A stretch of DNA of 64,000 bases from positions 1-64,000 of the forward strand of contig NZ_JAIGNK010000003.1 of NCBI RefSeq assembly GCF_019711435.1, given 5' to 3'. Positions 1 through 7,261 of the stretch are shown piece by piece. The notes under the pieces are model-generated. The model saw only the letters and a program-made list of their open reading frames with translations, had not been told where the DNA came from and did not search any database. Each line of letters starts with the position of its first letter. Position 1 is the first letter of the stretch. This DNA comes from Qipengyuania polymorpha (lineage in GTDB: Bacteria > Pseudomonadota > Alphaproteobacteria > Sphingomonadales > Sphingomonadaceae). The position numbers and the translations under genes are program-made.

Positions 1-129
1 AAGGGACGTCCCGCCAGCATCGATCCGAATGAGGTCAAAGCATTGAAGGAACAGGGTATGGGAGCGTCGCAGATCGCGAAGGAACTGAAGATCGGTCGGG
101 CTAGCGTCTATCGAGCACTGTCAGCATAG
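1..129 (+). CDS. Serine recombinase (resolvase/invertase), C-terminal fragment
   Basis: The gene is open from the left window edge and ends at TAG 127-129, giving the last 42 residues. It begins KGRPASID and contains a helix-turn-helix of the Hin/Tn3-resolvase type (KALKEQGMGASQIAKELKI, then GRASVYRAL). In this family the C-terminal HTH binds the recombination site, while the catalytic serine domain, which would be off the left edge, cuts DNA. Which subtype (plasmid resolvase, invertase or transposon resolvase) cannot be told from this tail. It is the first gene of the visible part of the tRNA-Lys island and overlaps the ribosome-binding site of the next gene. Confidence 0.85.
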   Translation, partial: KGRPASIDPNEVKALKEQGMGASQIAKELKIGRASVYRALSA

Positions 130-139
130 GAGGAAATGA

Positions 140-583
140 ATGGAATGGACCAAGGAAAAGATCGAAGCACTCTCGCCCGAAAAGCGTGAGGCTTTGTTCG
201 ACAACGCTAGAGCCAAGGGCACGCCCGAAGCGCAGCAAATTATCGACATCATTGTCGAGCACGATCTCCTCGTCCGCGCTGGTGGAGGACTGCCCCGCGA
301 TCATCCAACGATCCAAGAAATCGAAGAGATAATTATGTCGGACGAAGGACGCGCAGCGGGGAAGCAAGCATCGGATCAGGGCCTCCCTGCGATGGCTGGG
401 GTCGATGCCATGCTCAGCACTGCGCTGGGTTCTCGTTATGGCAACCATGACACTACAAGCTGGGCTGGCACGTTCATGGCCGAGGTCATGAACGATGCGG
501 GTTACGTGCAGACTAAGCGTAAAGCCATGCCTGAAGGCTGCATCGCAAAGACCGCTGCGTTCTTCGAGCCGAGGAAGCAGTAA
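140..583 (+). CDS. Hypothetical protein, island cargo
   Basis: A 147-residue soluble protein with no signal peptide or membrane segment. I do not recognise a family. The N-terminal third is charged and helix-prone (EKIEALSPEKREALF). The C-terminal half is richer in small and aromatic residues and carries a single cysteine, in the sequence PEGC. The ATG at 140 is preceded by AGGAGG (128-133), which overlaps the stop codon of the serine recombinase gene, so the two genes are probably co-transcribed and coupled. A strong hairpin follows the stop codon. Function unknown; association with the recombinase is inferred only from position. Confidence 0.7.
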   Translation: MEWTKEKIEALSPEKREALFDNARAKGTPEAQQIIDIIVEHDLLVRAGGGLPRDHPTIQEIEEIIMSDEGRAAGKQASDQGLPAMAGVDAMLSTALGSRYGNHDTTSWAGTFMAEVMNDAGYVQTKRKAMPEGCIAKTAAFFEPRKQ

Positions 584-591
584 GCAGCGAA

Positions 592-621
592 AGGGCCGGG
601 ATAAAAGTGCATCCCGGCCCT
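592..621. terminator. Hairpin between convergent genes, likely bidirectional terminator
   Basis: A perfect 11-bp inverted repeat (AGGGCCGGGAT / ATCCCGGCCCT) with an 8-nt loop sits between the ends of two convergent island genes. There is no long T run on either side, so termination efficiency is uncertain. Confidence 0.6.
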
Positions 622-649
622 CGATGGTCATCTGACTCTTGGCTACGGT

Positions 650-1063
650 TTAAGTCGCGACCTCTAAAGCAAGCTTCCCGCCGAAAGTGTAGATCGAGCC
701 GCTGCCGTAGCGGGACGGCACTGTCACCTTCACACCGCGACGAACCCACTGGCCACCGAGATGCTCAATGATCTGGCGGACGACGCGGCCCGCATACTTC
801 TTCATCTCGTCGGTGAATGCAGCATCGCCGACTAGCTTGGCGACAAACGGCTCGGTTGCAATAACCGGGGGGCGTGACGGCGCAGCGACCACTGAGCCCA
901 ATAACACGGCGACGCCCAAGCGTGAGGTTAGAAAATTATGGATGGCCTGCCCTGTCTCGGACTCGTGTGCAGCGGTATGGGAGCCGGGGTGGAAGAACAG
1001 ATCGGACATATCGGGGTCCGATTGGAGCGAGACGGCATCAATCGTGTAGGTCTTCTTCGACAT
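650..1063 (-). CDS. Hypothetical protein, island cargo
   Basis: A 137-residue protein of no family I recognise. The frame is open further upstream, but the ATG at 1063 (MSKKTYTID) is preceded on the minus strand by GAAGGAAC and gives a sensible N-terminus, so I take that start. The middle contains a short hydrophobic stretch (residues about 45-60, GVAVLLGSVVAA) that could be buried or a weak membrane segment. The C-terminus is basic, then beta-like and glycine-rich (RYGSGSIYTFGGK). It is convergent with the 140-583 gene across a hairpin and divergent from the 1264 gene. No function proposed. Confidence 0.6.
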   Translation of the reverse strand: MSKKTYTIDAVSLQSDPDMSDLFFHPGSHTAAHESETGQAIHNFLTSRLGVAVLLGSVVAAPSRPPVIATEPFVAKLVGDAAFTDEMKKYAGRVVRQIIEHLGGQWVRRGVKVTVPSRYGSGSIYTFGGKLALEVAT

Positions 1064-1263
1064 GGTATGTTCCTTCAATGAGGTAGCCGTGATGGCGTAG
1101 CCGTCGCGTTGATACGTAAGGCGCATCCTGCTTAGGCAAGGCGTCATATAAGCGACCAATGCGGCAAAAGCAAGGCGGTATATATGTCGCCTCGGAAGCC
1201 ATTGGCTATTGGAAGACTTCGTGTGTAGCTGAGTTGGCCTCACTCACAGCGGACGAGGCTACA

Positions 1264-1548
1264 ATGAACCATAATCCCAAGCTCGCCCTGATCGACAGCG
1301 ATGGCGATGAGCGCTTCGCCGCTATCATCAACGGCACCCTTCAGATCGGCAAAGACCGTCGCCGCACTCCGACCTGCATCGAAGCCTTCTCTCGAGCGAT
1401 TTTGATCGAGGGCGAAGATGGCCGCTTCGTCTGCCGTGACGGGCGCAAGCCTGCTGTTCTGAAATATAAAGGGCGGAAGGTTAGGGCCTATCGCCTCGAC
1501 CCGACAATCGCGGCCAAGCTGGGCATCCCCGCACAGGGCACGAGTTAA
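1264..1548 (+). CDS. Small hypothetical protein, island cargo
   Basis: A 94-residue protein if started at ATG 1264 (MNHNPKLAL). The frame also opens at ATG 1159, but that extension looks non-coding in character. It is rich in basic residues (KDRRRTP, KYKGRKVRAYR) with no membrane segment. No family recognised. A GGACGAGG stretch a short distance before ATG 1264 could serve as a weak ribosome-binding site; the start is uncertain. It points towards the DUF1643 gene with a gap of about 180 bp that contains one copy of a dispersed 23-bp repeat. Confidence 0.5.
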   Translation: MNHNPKLALIDSDGDERFAAIINGTLQIGKDRRRTPTCIEAFSRAILIEGEDGRFVCRDGRKPAVLKYKGRKVRAYRLDPTIAAKLGIPAQGTS

Positions 1549-1672
1549 GTTCACCGCTACTGTCGATGAGTGTATTACCTCTGCTCGACGATGGGGGATA
1601 TGGCCGTGCCTTCGGGTGCGGCCATCATCTTATCAGCACGATGTAAGCGAATTATCTCGAATGCCAAACGGG

Positions 1673-1695
1673 GGTTACCCCACTCGGAATCGTTC
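1673..1695 (+). repeat. Dispersed 23-bp repeat, copy 1
   Basis: Matches 3150-3172 at 21 of 23 positions, in the same orientation. It starts GGTTACCCC and ends CTCGGAATCGTTC. This copy lies 36 bp before the DUF1643 start codon. Its role is unknown; it could be an operator or a recombination-related site of the island. Confidence 0.6.
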
Positions 1696-1731
1696 TGTCG
1701 GTTCTCAACCGCTCAACAAGGACCGAAAACC

Positions 1732-2244
1732 ATGCCGACCAAAGCCAATGCAGTCCTGAGCGACTGCGATGACTATCGCTTCTTCCTCGAACGCACGTGG
1801 AATGATGATCTGCCAAAGCTGCCCGTGTGTATGCTCAACCCAAGCACGGGCGATGCCGAGAAGGACGATCAAACCATTCGCCGTCTGACCCACTTCGCAA
1901 CGCGCTGGGGCTACGGAGGGCTCGCGATCGTCAATCTCTATCCGCTGCGCGCGTCCAAACCGAGCGTGATGTGGGCAAGCGAAAACCGATCGCACGAAGA
2001 TAATGAGCAATGGCTCGATGCCATCATCGTCATCGCTGAGAACAACGGCAACAAGATGGTCATCGCATGGGGCAATGACGGTGCGTGGGAAGGCGAGGCT
2101 GACCAGTTCATCCAAAGAGTGAAAGAGCGCTCGAAGACGGTTGAAATGGTAACGCTTGGGAAGACCGCCAATGGCAACCCACGACACCCCATGGCGCTCG
2201 GTCGAGGTAGAGTGCCTGACGATCAGGACATGGAGCCGTGGTGA
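1732..2244 (+). CDS. DUF1643 domain-containing protein
   Basis: A 170-residue protein covering essentially one DUF1643 domain. Seen in the sequence are the family's landmark strings: YRFFLERTW near residue 15, then LNPSTGDA, DDQTIRRL, WGYGGLAIVNLYPLRAS and the C-terminal NGNPRHPMAL. DUF1643 proteins are small cytosolic proteins of unknown biochemical role that are frequent on phages, plasmids and islands. ATG 1732 is preceded by AAGGA at 1718-1722, so I prefer it to the longer frame starting at 1570. The gene is followed after 80 bp by a tiny membrane-protein gene in the same direction. Confidence 0.85.
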   Translation: MPTKANAVLSDCDDYRFFLERTWNDDLPKLPVCMLNPSTGDAEKDDQTIRRLTHFATRWGYGGLAIVNLYPLRASKPSVMWASENRSHEDNEQWLDAIIVIAENNGNKMVIAWGNDGAWEGEADQFIQRVKERSKTVEMVTLGKTANGNPRHPMALGRGRVPDDQDMEPW

Positions 2245-2324
2245 GTTGCGGTTCGCTCGAAAACCCCGGGAGTTGGGACTCCCCAGATGGTATGAAAGGC
2301 TTCACCTCAATTAAGGAGATGCGA

Positions 2325-2534
2325 ATGCCCGACCTCACTACCACTCTGCTAATCATCACCGCCGCAACTGGCATTATCGCCGCTCTCGCCTCCGTAGCGA
2401 GCGTCATCATCCAGCACCGTCGCACACCGAAGCTTCCCGAACCTCCGATCACACCGATCTGCATTACCGTCCTCGGAGTGGACATGAGCGGCAATATCCG
2501 TGACCTGCCCAGCTACTCGTGTCCGCCTGCCTAA
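2325..2534 (+). CDS. Small single-span membrane protein, island cargo
   Basis: A 69-residue protein. ATG 2325 has AAGGAG at 2313-2318, a spacing of six, which decides it over ATG 2319 directly abutting the same site. Residues about 6-25 form one hydrophobic helix (LLIITAATGIIAALASVASV) followed by a basic QHRR, so the C-terminal 40 residues are probably cytoplasmic. The tail is proline-rich (PKLPEPPITP). No family is recognised. Its last 4 bp overlap the end of the convergent HNH-like gene. Small toxins and phage accessory proteins look like this, but nothing here proves such a role. Confidence 0.55.
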   Translation: MPDLTTTLLIITAATGIIAALASVASVIIQHRRTPKLPEPPITPICITVLGVDMSGNIRDLPSYSCPPA

Positions 2535-3040
2535 ATGCGTCGTCTCGGCGCGTAATCTGCTTTGATCGGCTCTTCCTGTCCGCGTTGACGGAGTAACCCT
2601 GCGAGGTCGAAGGGCTCCAACGACACGAGCCGTGACCAATGATCTGCTGCGACCTCATTCTGATCGAGCAGGGCGAACCACTTGGCTGGCCGCACGAACC
2701 GACCGTGGAGTGCAGAGCGATGGCAACGACGGCACATCCCGATCCATGATGTGAGATCGTAGTAGTTCTCGGCGTGCTCATCATCGGCAGGCGCTGAACA
2801 GATATCGCAGGTCTTGGGACGCTCTGTGCATCCGACCTTCGCCAGCCAGTTCGACAGGTCCGCGGTGCGATAACGCTCACGATCCGTGAAGCCGTTGTAA
2901 GCACCCTTCTCATGCAACGCCGACCCTTCAGGCGCTATCCGCCGTCCCGTTGAGCGAAACACCACATCCGAACCGAACGGACGAACCTCCCTGTGAGGAA
3001 GGGCGGCGAGCAAAGCGTCAGGGTCGAATGTGAAGGCCAT
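2531..3040 (-). CDS. HNH-like zinc-binding protein
   Basis: A 169-residue protein. Residues about 78-115 contain a double CxxC zinc site and trailing histidines: CDIC, then HAENYYD, then CRRCH and LHGRF. This spacing resembles the treble-clef HNH endonuclease fold seen in phage and island proteins (CxxC, H, CxxCH, H). The N-terminal 75 residues are unrecognised and include RPFGSDVVFRSTG. I infer a nucleic-acid-binding or nicking role from the fold only; the canonical catalytic HH pair is not clear, so it may be structural. It is transcribed towards the tiny membrane-protein gene, with a 4-bp overlap at the stops. Confidence 0.6.
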   Translation of the reverse strand: MAFTFDPDALLAALPHREVRPFGSDVVFRSTGRRIAPEGSALHEKGAYNGFTDRERYRTADLSNWLAKVGCTERPKTCDICSAPADDEHAENYYDLTSWIGMCRRCHRSALHGRFVRPAKWFALLDQNEVAADHWSRLVSLEPFDLAGLLRQRGQEEPIKADYAPRRRI

Positions 3041-3149
3041 CTCAATGCCATGCCTAATGTGTTCTGATGCGGGCGCAAACCATTCGCTCTATTCCGCACC
3101 TTCTCCATCACAATTGTCGATCGGCCCAATTCCAAAACGATAAGTGAGA

Positions 3150-3172
3150 GGTAACCCCGCTCGGAATCGTTC
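3150..3172 (+). repeat. Dispersed 23-bp repeat, copy 2
   Basis: Second copy of the element at 1673-1695 (21 of 23 identical), 13 bp beyond the integrase stop codon and about 110 bp upstream of the HNH-like gene start. It is in the opposite orientation to that gene, whereas copy 1 has the same orientation as DUF1643. Confidence 0.6.
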
Positions 3173-3184
3173 GCACCTGCAACT

Positions 3185-4432
3185 TCAATCTGAGCTTAGC
3201 ACGCGGCCTATCAGTTGGGCTTTGACGCGGGTCATCAACAATTCCTCCCACGCCAGCAGCACGTCGCCGATAAGGTAGGCGAAGTCGTTTTTGTCATACG
3301 TTCCTTCCAGTTCGGGCTTTGTGTGGTTGAGTAACATTTCCCCATGCTCTGCGAGAAAGATGTGGCCATTCTCTTTCATTTCTTTGGAGCGGACAGCAGT
3401 TCGGACGCCGCGACGGATTGCGCGCAAGTCCCATGCAGGGAGGCGATGGCCATGCGCTCTGAGGGCAGCACGAGCCTTGGTGAGGAAATCGGGCCACATG
3501 AAACGATGTGGTTGGCCATCGGTGAAAAAGTGCTCCCCTCCGTTATTGGCGTCCAAGATAGTTTTACCGACAGGCCCAAGCTGCAAAGGGTGCGGCTTGT
3601 TGTTTTTCGTGTGGCTGACAGGAAAGGTGTGGCCTCGCTCATCGATGAACTCAGCCGCTGGAATGGTCCATAGTCTCCCGTCATAATCCGCCGTGGCCGC
3701 TGCCACTACTTCGTTGCGTCGGCAAGCTGTCAGGATGAGCAAGCGCAGGGCGTCACGCTGCTTGTCATCTAGATCTTCGGCAGCGCGCCACAGCTTGGCC
3801 AATTCATCGATGCTGAGCGCACGCTCATTCGATTTGTTCTTGGCTTCGTGAAACTTGTCAATCTGGCTCGTCAGGTCTTTCTCAAGAATGTCACGCGCAA
3901 CGGCTTTCTTGATGATGGGCCGCAGGATGGCCAGCACGCGATTGCTCATCACCCCAGCGCCGCGCTGGCGGATCGGGTCAATCACCGCGTCCATGTCCTC
4001 GCGAGTCAGCTTGCCCATCGGCTTGTCGCCACAGACTGGATATATGTGGCCGCGCAAAATGCGCTCATACTCAGCAATCGTTTTGAGGCCCTTTCCTGAG
4101 AAACGTTTCGCCTCAAGGAAAGCCTCTGCAAACTCTTGGAACGTGCCCAGCGCGGCAGGCTTCTCGGGTTCAACGAGTGGTTCGCCAGCTTCCCGTCGGT
4201 CGTTCAACTCCATGGCCAACTTCTTGGCCTCATTGACCTCGATTTGCGGAATTGGGCCGAGTGTCTTTTTGACTGTCCTACCTTTGATAACTGTTTGCCA
4301 ACGCCAGACCTGTTTGCGCTTCGGTGACGTGTTTATGTAAAGATTCTCCACGCCGCCCTGAGCAGTGAGAAATGGCTTGTCGCGTGGCACAATCGCCCGA
4401 ATCTGCGCCAGCCTCTTATATTCTTTCGCCAT
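3185..4432 (-). CDS. int: Tyrosine-recombinase integrase (P4-type)
   Basis: A 415-residue site-specific recombinase that would insert and excise the island at the tRNA-Lys 3' end. Domain order is typical: an N-terminal arm-binding region (1-90), a SAM-like core-binding domain (about 97-190) and a catalytic domain (about 205-400). Catalytic residues visible are R238 and E241 in TACRRNEVV, K276 or K279 in SHTKNNKPH, the second arginine R337 in WDLR, H370 in LLNHTK and the nucleophile Y379 in GTYDK. The usual histidine of the HxxR box is tryptophan (W334), a known tolerated variation. Length and motifs suggest an intact enzyme. The start at 4432 (MAKEYKRL) has no strong ribosome-binding site. 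Confidence 0.92.
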   Translation of the reverse strand: MAKEYKRLAQIRAIVPRDKPFLTAQGGVENLYINTSPKRKQVWRWQTVIKGRTVKKTLGPIPQIEVNEAKKLAMELNDRREAGEPLVEPEKPAALGTFQEFAEAFLEAKRFSGKGLKTIAEYERILRGHIYPVCGDKPMGKLTREDMDAVIDPIRQRGAGVMSNRVLAILRPIIKKAVARDILEKDLTSQIDKFHEAKNKSNERALSIDELAKLWRAAEDLDDKQRDALRLLILTACRRNEVVAAATADYDGRLWTIPAAEFIDERGHTFPVSHTKNNKPHPLQLGPVGKTILDANNGGEHFFTDGQPHRFMWPDFLTKARAALRAHGHRLPAWDLRAIRRGVRTAVRSKEMKENGHIFLAEHGEMLLNHTKPELEGTYDKNDFAYLIGDVLLAWEELLMTRVKAQLIGRVLSSD

Positions 4433-4500
4433 GTCCGTCCTAGTTCCAAACTACTGAAACAGAGCTAACTCGTGCTGATTCCACCAGTCAAACCGTATAT

Positions 4501-4598
4501 TTGGAATAGAAGGGGTTATCCCTCTCTCAGGAAACGAGAGATTTCTGGGCCTGCCGCCACGATTCCGCTCCTAAAATTTTGGAATAATTTTGGAATAG
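4501..4598. repeat. TTGGAATA direct repeats, candidate integrase arm sites
   Basis: The octamer TTGGAATA occurs at 4501-4508, 4579-4586 and 4590-4597 in the 270-bp gap between the integrase start and the tRNA. The inverted core TTCCAA also occurs at 4444-4449. Repeats of this size in this position are typical of arm-type integrase or excisionase binding sites; that role is inferred. Confidence 0.45.
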
Positions 4599-4702
4599 TT
4601 GGGTCTGAAAACCGCAAATGGCGCAAATGCGTGCGTTATCGCCAATGACCTACCACTTTTAGGCCAACGCCCTGATTTGCTTACTACTTTTAAGCAAAAA
4701 GG

Positions 4703-4779
<77 letters not shown>

Positions 4780-4888
4780 ACCACGGCGTGCCACCTAGGC
4801 AGGGAGCGGCAGCGGGTCAAGCGTGGTTTGGCTTGCTTTTTATGTCTGCGCGCAATTAGGCGTGGATGCGTAAGGGGAGACAGGGGCG

Positions 4889-5461
4889 ATGGAGCCGCTC
4901 GACGCAGGAAAATCGCAGAGCCGCACGGGTGGTCCGAGCTTTTCGCTAGGCAACCGGCTGGCGCGCGCCGCGTGGATGGCGACGTGGCTGCTGCTGGCCC
5001 GCTGGACGCCGCCGCCGCTGCGTGGCTGGCGGGCGCTGCTGCTGCGGCTCTTCGGAGCGAAGCTGGGTCGCAACTGCCGAGTGCATGCGAGCGTGAGTGT
5101 CTGGCACCCGGCCAATCTCGAGCTTGGCGACAATGTGCTCATCGGCCCGGGCGCGCGGCTTTACAACCAAGGCAGGATTACGATCGGCAGCGACAGCATC
5201 GTGTCGCAGCGCGCACATGTCTGTGCCTCGACGCATGATGTGTCGGACCCCCAATTCCAGCTCGTCGTGCGCCCTGTCGTTATCGGCGCGCAATGCTGGG
5301 TGGCTGCCGAAGCCTTCGTCGGGCCCGGCGTGACGATGGGAGAAGGTTCGGTCCTCGCCGCGCGGGGCGCGCTGTTCGAGAATGCCGAGGCGTGGACGAT
5401 GTATCGCGGCAATCCGGCGGCCAAACTCAAGGCGCGCGCGCTGCAATCTGGCGAAGCGTGA
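4889..5461 (+). CDS. WcaF-like hexapeptide-repeat acetyltransferase
   Basis: A 190-residue left-handed beta-helix (LbH) acyltransferase of the kind annotated as putative colanic acid biosynthesis acetyltransferase WcaF. It would transfer acetyl from acetyl-CoA to a sugar of an exopolysaccharide. The N-terminal part (about 25-55) has a hydrophobic amphipathic stretch (MATWLLLARWTPP). Hexapeptide turns start near residue 63 (CRVHASVSVWHPANLELGDN) and continue through VLIGPGARLYN, the catalytic-region histidine in CASTHD, and VTMGEGSVLAARGALF to the C-terminus. ATG 4889 follows AAGGGGAGA, a good ribosome-binding site. The 3' end overlaps convergent folK by 35 bp. No polysaccharide cluster surrounds it. 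Confidence 0.8.
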   Translation: MEPLDAGKSQSRTGGPSFSLGNRLARAAWMATWLLLARWTPPPLRGWRALLLRLFGAKLGRNCRVHASVSVWHPANLELGDNVLIGPGARLYNQGRITIGSDSIVSQRAHVCASTHDVSDPQFQLVVRPVVIGAQCWVAAEAFVGPGVTMGEGSVLAARGALFENAEAWTMYRGNPAAKLKARALQSGEA

Positions 5462-5909
5462 GTCCGGTCACGGGGTCGCGCCAGTGCGGGGCGACTTCTC
5501 TCGCCGGGCGAGTCACGAAATCGCGGCTCCGGAAGAGGGGATGCGGAATGGTCAGTTCGCACGAAAGCCATGCCCCGCCACTCCACAGGATGATATCGAG
5601 ATCGAGCGGGCGTGAACGCCAGCGCGCCCCCCTTCGCTGGCGACCAAAGCGGGTCTCGATGTCCTGCAGCAGGTCCAGGAATAGCGGCGGCGTGAGCGGA
5701 GTTTCGACCCGTGCCGCAGCATTGGCATAGCGGCGGTGGGACGGGCCGAGCGGGAGGCTTGAACGGATGCGGGACACGGCCAGCACCCCGACATCCTCGC
5801 CTGCCATCACGTCGATTGCAGTTGCAAGCACACGCCGCGGTCCGCCGACGCGCGGTACGCGCATGTTCGAACCCAGCGCGATGACATATTCGTGGCTGCC
5901 TGCCTCCAT
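5427..5909 (-). CDS. folK: 2-amino-4-hydroxy-6-hydroxymethyldihydropteridine pyrophosphokinase
   Basis: A 160-residue HPPK, which transfers pyrophosphate from ATP to 6-hydroxymethyl-7,8-dihydropterin in folate synthesis in the cytosol. Visible landmarks are the N-terminal IALGSN (about 10-15), the metal/ATP signature RSRPLDLDIILW (about 98-109) with the two aspartates that bind Mg, and IPHPLFRSRDFV (about 120-131). Length matches the family. It is the last gene of a minus-strand series that includes the amidase and SIMPL genes, though the gap to the 5962 gene suggests it may be expressed separately. The frame has no truncation. Confidence 0.92.
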   Translation of the reverse strand: MEAGSHEYVIALGSNMRVPRVGGPRRVLATAIDVMAGEDVGVLAVSRIRSSLPLGPSHRRYANAAARVETPLTPPLFLDLLQDIETRFGRQRRGARWRSRPLDLDIILWSGGAWLSCELTIPHPLFRSRDFVTRPAREVAPHWRDPVTGLTLRQIAARAP

Positions 5910-5961
5910 ACACTCCCGCGCCTAGCCGCGCCCCGCTGCAAGGGAAAGGGCGGACGCGATG

Positions 5962-6402
5962 CTAGAAAATATCGTTCGGCACATCGCGCGAGGCGAATTC
6001 CCCCAGTTCCAGCCGGCGCTTGCGCTTGACTAGGCCCGAAGTCTCGATCGTGAACAGCGCGTCGATATTGGCCGAGTAATTGCGCGCCCTTAGCCGTACC
6101 TCCGCGACGCCTTCCTCGCGCAGGCGCACGATGGCGGTGGCATCGATGGTGCCGTCCTCGGCGCGCGGCTTGAGAAGCGCGACTAGCCGGTCGACCGGCC
6201 CCTTCGCATTGTCGACCGCACCGGTTTCGAGCACCGCCACAGCCTGTATCGAGCCATTGGCGCGCAGTTCGAACACGAGCGGGTGGAAATGCCCGTCCTT
6301 CTCGATCCGCCCGATGGCAGCCTCCAGCGCGGCGGTGAAGAGCCGGTCGAGCTGGTCCTGGCTGATGGTGCGACCCGGGGCGGACGTTATATGTCTTCGC
6401 AT
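5962..6402 (-). CDS. Hypothetical protein downstream of aguB
   Basis: A 146-residue soluble protein of no family I can name. The sequence is mixed alpha/beta with many charged residues; QDQLDRLFTAALEAAIGRIE near the N-terminus looks helical and the C-terminal half looks like strands (AEVRLRARNYSANIDALFTIET). No signal peptide or metal-binding cluster is visible. ATG 6402 lies 16 bp inside the 3' end of the amidase gene, so the two are very likely translationally coupled. The overlap suggests a shared transcript but gives no proof of shared function. Confidence 0.65.
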   Translation of the reverse strand: MRRHITSAPGRTISQDQLDRLFTAALEAAIGRIEKDGHFHPLVFELRANGSIQAVAVLETGAVDNAKGPVDRLVALLKPRAEDGTIDATAIVRLREEGVAEVRLRARNYSANIDALFTIETSGLVKRKRRLELGEFASRDVPNDIF

Positions 6403-7250
6403 ATCCGTCCGTAGAGCTGCGGGCGGCGGTCGCGGAAGAAGCCCATGCCCGCGCGGTGCTTGGCCGCGCGGTCGAGGTCGAGCGTGGACACCAGCACCCC
6501 GCTGTCCGACGCACCATATTCCTCAAGGAGATCGCCCCACTCGTCCGAGATGAAGCTGTGGCCGTAGAAGCTCTGCTGGCGGTCGGCGGGGCCTTCGTGG
6601 CCGATGCGGTTGGCGGCGCACACGGGCATGCAGTTGGAGACTGCGTGGCCGATCATCGCGCGGCGCCACATGCGGCTGGTGTCGAGGTCCGCGTCATAGG
6701 GTTCGGAACCGATGGCGGTGGGGTAGAAGAGCACTTCGGCGCCCTTCAGCGCCATGACGCGCGCGCATTCGGGATACCACTGGTCCCAGCAGATGCCGAC
6801 ACCGATGCGCGCGCCGAAGACGTCCCACACCTTGAAGCCGTCATTGCCGGGGCGGAAATAGTATTTTTCCTCGTAGCCCGGGCCGTCGGGGATGTGGCTC
6901 TTGCGATAGGTCCCCATGATCTCGCCATCGGGGCCGACCATGGCGAGGGTGTTGTAATAGTGATGCCCGTCGCGCTCGAAGAAGCTGGTCGGGATGGCGA
7001 CGCCCAGCTTTCCGGCGAGCTCCTGCATGGCAAGCACGCTCGGGTGCTCGGCGGTCGGGCGGGCGCGGGCGAAGAGTTCTTCCTCCTCCTCGCGGCAGAA
7101 ATATTCGCCGGCGAACAGCTCAGGCGGCAGGATGACCTGCGCGCCCTTGGCTGCAGCCTCTTCGACCAGCGTGGAGACGGCGGCGATATTGTCGGCCTCC
7201 TCCGCCCGGGCGAGCGGCAGCTGGAGGACGGAAACGATCAGTTCTCTCAT
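6387..7250 (-). CDS. aguB: N-carbamoylputrescine amidase
   Basis: A 287-residue nitrilase-superfamily enzyme that hydrolyses N-carbamoylputrescine to putrescine, CO2 and ammonia, the last step of the agmatine route to polyamines. The Glu-Lys-Cys triad is readable: E44 in PPELFAGEYF, K117 in YRKSHIP and C154 in GICWDQWYPE. The strings YYFRPGNDGFKVWDVFG and IGSEPYD are typical of this subfamily rather than of other carbon-nitrogen hydrolases. ATG 7250 lies 11 bp after the stop of the SIMPL gene on the same strand. The partner agmatine deiminase (aguA) is not in the window, so substrate assignment rests on family similarity. Confidence 0.9.
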   Translation of the reverse strand: MRELIVSVLQLPLARAEEADNIAAVSTLVEEAAAKGAQVILPPELFAGEYFCREEEEELFARARPTAEHPSVLAMQELAGKLGVAIPTSFFERDGHHYYNTLAMVGPDGEIMGTYRKSHIPDGPGYEEKYYFRPGNDGFKVWDVFGARIGVGICWDQWYPECARVMALKGAEVLFYPTAIGSEPYDADLDTSRMWRRAMIGHAVSNCMPVCAANRIGHEGPADRQQSFYGHSFISDEWGDLLEEYGASDSGVLVSTLDLDRAAKHRAGMGFFRDRRPQLYGRICEDI

Positions 7251-7261
7251 GGAGAGAAGCG

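Larger units (their letters stand above)
1..4702. mobile_element. Right end of an integrative genomic island at tRNA-Lys
   Basis: A tyrosine integrase gene on the minus strand (3185-4432) lies 270 bp from the CCA end of a complete tRNA-Lys gene (4703-4778). This is the classic layout of elements that recombine into tRNA 3' ends and keep the integrase at the tRNA-proximal end. The cargo (serine recombinase tail, DUF1643, HNH-like protein, small unknown genes) is accessory in nature, and to the right of the tRNA the genes become housekeeping. No second copy of the tRNA 3' end is visible between 1 and 4702, so the distal attachment site should lie left of the window. Confidence 0.75.

Noticed and set aside
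1-129. A Tn3-type transposon end at the serine recombinase
   Set aside because: No terminal inverted repeats or transposase sequence is visible; the protein tail alone cannot identify a transposon.
2262-2286. Short CCCGGGAGT / ACTCCCC hairpin before the tiny membrane protein gene
   Set aside because: Only about six base pairs and no conserved position; could be chance.
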